A DNA stretch of 64,000 nucleotides from assembly GCA_905331475.1 (NCBI GenBank), contig CAJNYU010001669.1, positions 59,977 through 123,976 on the forward strand, read 5' to 3'. This DNA is from Rotaria socialis. Lineage: Eukaryota; Rotifera; Eurotatoria; Philodinida; Philodinidae. The notes below the pieces were generated by a model. The model worked only from the letters and a program-made list of their open reading frames with translations, ran no database searches and was not told the origin of the DNA. The position numbers and the translations under genes are program-made. How positions within the stretch are numbered: the stretch's first letter is position 1; each line of letters begins with the position of its first letter. This document shows positions 62,763 to 64,000 of the stretch, in pieces.

Positions 62763-62827
62763 GGGGCGTGGGTGTGACTCTCTGAGTTGATATTCTCACA
62801 GTATCTACACCTAAATCCACACCCTCA
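62763..62827. repeat. Telomere-like inverted module
   Basis: GGGGCGTGGGTGTGACTC, spacer, then CTACACCTAAATCCACACCC and TCAGG. It lies 20 bases outside the mariner-type element. Confidence 0.65.
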
Positions 62828-63360
62828 GGATTCTTTTCATCTTGCACTATCTGATGAAGTGTTTGCCTCGCTTGTTCGTCGACCAAATTATCAAAATGAC
62901 CGAATACTATTTTCAAGAGATCGCTGGAATTATCGTAATTCGGCCATTGGTCGCCACACTTCATTCACATGAATAACAAATTATGATTACAGAAAATTAT
63001 TTTTGACAAGTTTATCAAAGGTCGAGTCAAGTTGAATTTGAGTTTGATTCGTTTTGAATCTCGGAAACCTAGCATTTGATATTGTTAATGTAAAATGATT
63101 CATATTCAGAGTATATTTTCAATTTGGATAGATTTTATTGTTGTCATATTATAAGCATTATTTGTCTATTCATGTTAAAGTTTCATATACTATGAGTTTG
63201 CCTTTTCAGCCAATGAATTATGAGAAAACGAAATATTGATTTGATCATGTAATCGAAAGGTAACATAGTGATTTGAGAAAGAAAAAAACAATTTCTTTTG
63301 TTATTCAATCAAAATTTTAATATATTTTATTTCTAATAACGATAACAAAACAATATTTGT
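62828..63360. other. Intergenic, 3' flank of the NHL gene
   Basis: No coding signal was accepted; small open stretches at 62698-62964 overlap the telomere-like module. Confidence 0.4.
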
Positions 63361-63944
63361 TTAATAGCGTAAAATTGTTTGTACTCGATGATTGCCCAAA
63401 TCTACGACATAAAGATTCAGTTGATTGTCTAATCTTATTGAATAAGGTGTATTTAATTGTATATCATTCATTCCAGGTGAACTAGTAATCCCAGCAATAG
63501 TTCTACCTTCACTTTGATCCGATAAAAAGAATTGTATACGATGATTATATGCATCAGCTACATACATATTACCCATCGGGTCAAATGTCACACCCATTGG
63601 AAGATTAAGTAAGCTAGAGGAATTTCCTTGTATTCCACTTATACCAGCAACCTGTGTCCAACTATTATCACCTAATATCCATCGAACAATATTATGAGCA
63701 GCTGAATTAGCGACGACAAGACTATTTGTTAATGAATCAAAATATAATCCAACAGAATATTCCAATTGTGTATAACTGGTTCCAAAACCATTACCTCCGG
63801 CTGCCACTGTACCTACTGACGCACCTGACGCATAACTCATGATTCGATTATTGTCATGGTCAGATATGTAAAGTGTTTTTGTATTCTCATTAAGTGCCAA
63901 AAAATACGGAAATTCTAACTGGTTATTATTGACACCCATAAAAC
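63361..63944 (-). CDS. NHL-repeat protein, last exon (5' partial)
   Basis: Minus strand, from an acceptor (TCTGAATAG) at 63945 to TAA at 63361. It encodes consecutive NHL beta-propeller blades of about 55 residues with the usual G-x-x-hydrophobic-D and N-x-R/H-x-R ends: ALNENTKTLYISDHDNNRIM, LPMGVTFDPMGNMYVADAYN, then SIRLDNQLNLYVVDLGNHRV. The propeller closes at the C-terminus. NHL propellers bind protein or RNA, and bdelloids have many such genes, often secreted or membrane-bound; the N-terminal part and any signal peptide lie beyond the right edge. The frame is intact. Confidence 0.82.
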
Positions 63945-64000
63945 CTATTCAGATATTCAAAATATTCTAAAGATCCTATCACAAACGATTTCATCAATAT

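Noticed and set aside
1-64000. tRNA, rRNA or CRISPR features
   Set aside because: No cloverleaf with a GTTCGAATC-type arm, no rRNA segment and no regularly spaced direct-repeat array was seen; the 126-bp TPR repeats are coding.

Overview
This window is AT-rich animal nuclear DNA, most likely from a bdelloid rotifer. That is an inference from four things. The genes have short introns, mostly 45-90 bp, with GT..AG ends. Several protein families are ones I know to be expanded in bdelloids: rotifer F-box/LRR-like proteins, an ADP-ribosyltransferase fused to kinesin-light-chain TPRs, an NHL protein and a NACHT-WD protein. Tracts of the unit TGTGGG, which I recall as the bdelloid telomere repeat, recur throughout. 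Small non-autonomous DNA transposons are dense. No bacterial operons, rRNA, tRNA or CRISPR arrays were seen. There is one 468-base N gap (48845-49312), and single Ns at 22833 and 55087.

Layout. 1-7 kb: two F-box/LRR-like genes on +, the second with transposons in a 2 kb intron. 7-9.4 kb: telomere-like tract, a decayed minus-strand gene and a 1.2 kb TIR element. 9.7-14 kb: a broken RBR-type E3 ligase gene carrying a hAT-type element with 8-bp target duplications. 16.3-16.8 kb: a 511-bp nearly perfect palindromic element. 17.2-19.8 kb: an ART-TPR gene broken by frameshifts; a second ART relic lies at 25.4 kb. 21.1-23.5 kb: a rotifer-type membrane protein gene with stops and an assembly seam. 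30.7-40.8 kb: an intact 12-exon NACHT-WD (NWD1-like) gene, 1634 codons; its seventh intron holds a 3.7 kb TIR element containing remains of another multi-exon gene. 43.6-45.6 kb: a three-exon caspase-like gene. 46.0-46.5 kb: an intronless orphan gene. 47.4-48.3 kb: a frameshifted LRR-like gene on minus. 49-53 kb: transposon debris, a decayed gene and a MITE that carries a protein-coding fragment. 55.1-57.5 kb: an intact STRA6-like (retinol receptor) gene on minus. 58.7-62.7 kb: an internally deleted mariner, an EGF/transmembrane gene on minus and a second mariner-type TIR element. 63.4 kb to the end: the 3' end of an NHL-repeat gene on minus.

There is no gene cluster acting in one pathway. 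The intact genes (NWD1-like, caspase-like, STRA6-like, the 46 kb orphan) sit among many decayed copies. The long intact frames argue that the frameshifts elsewhere are real decay rather than general sequencing error. The most unusual signals are a dispersed family of short inverted telomere-repeat modules (about a dozen in 64 kb), the palindromic element, and two TIR elements that hold apparently captured coding sequence. All gene calls come from reading the sequence by eye; no database search was possible.
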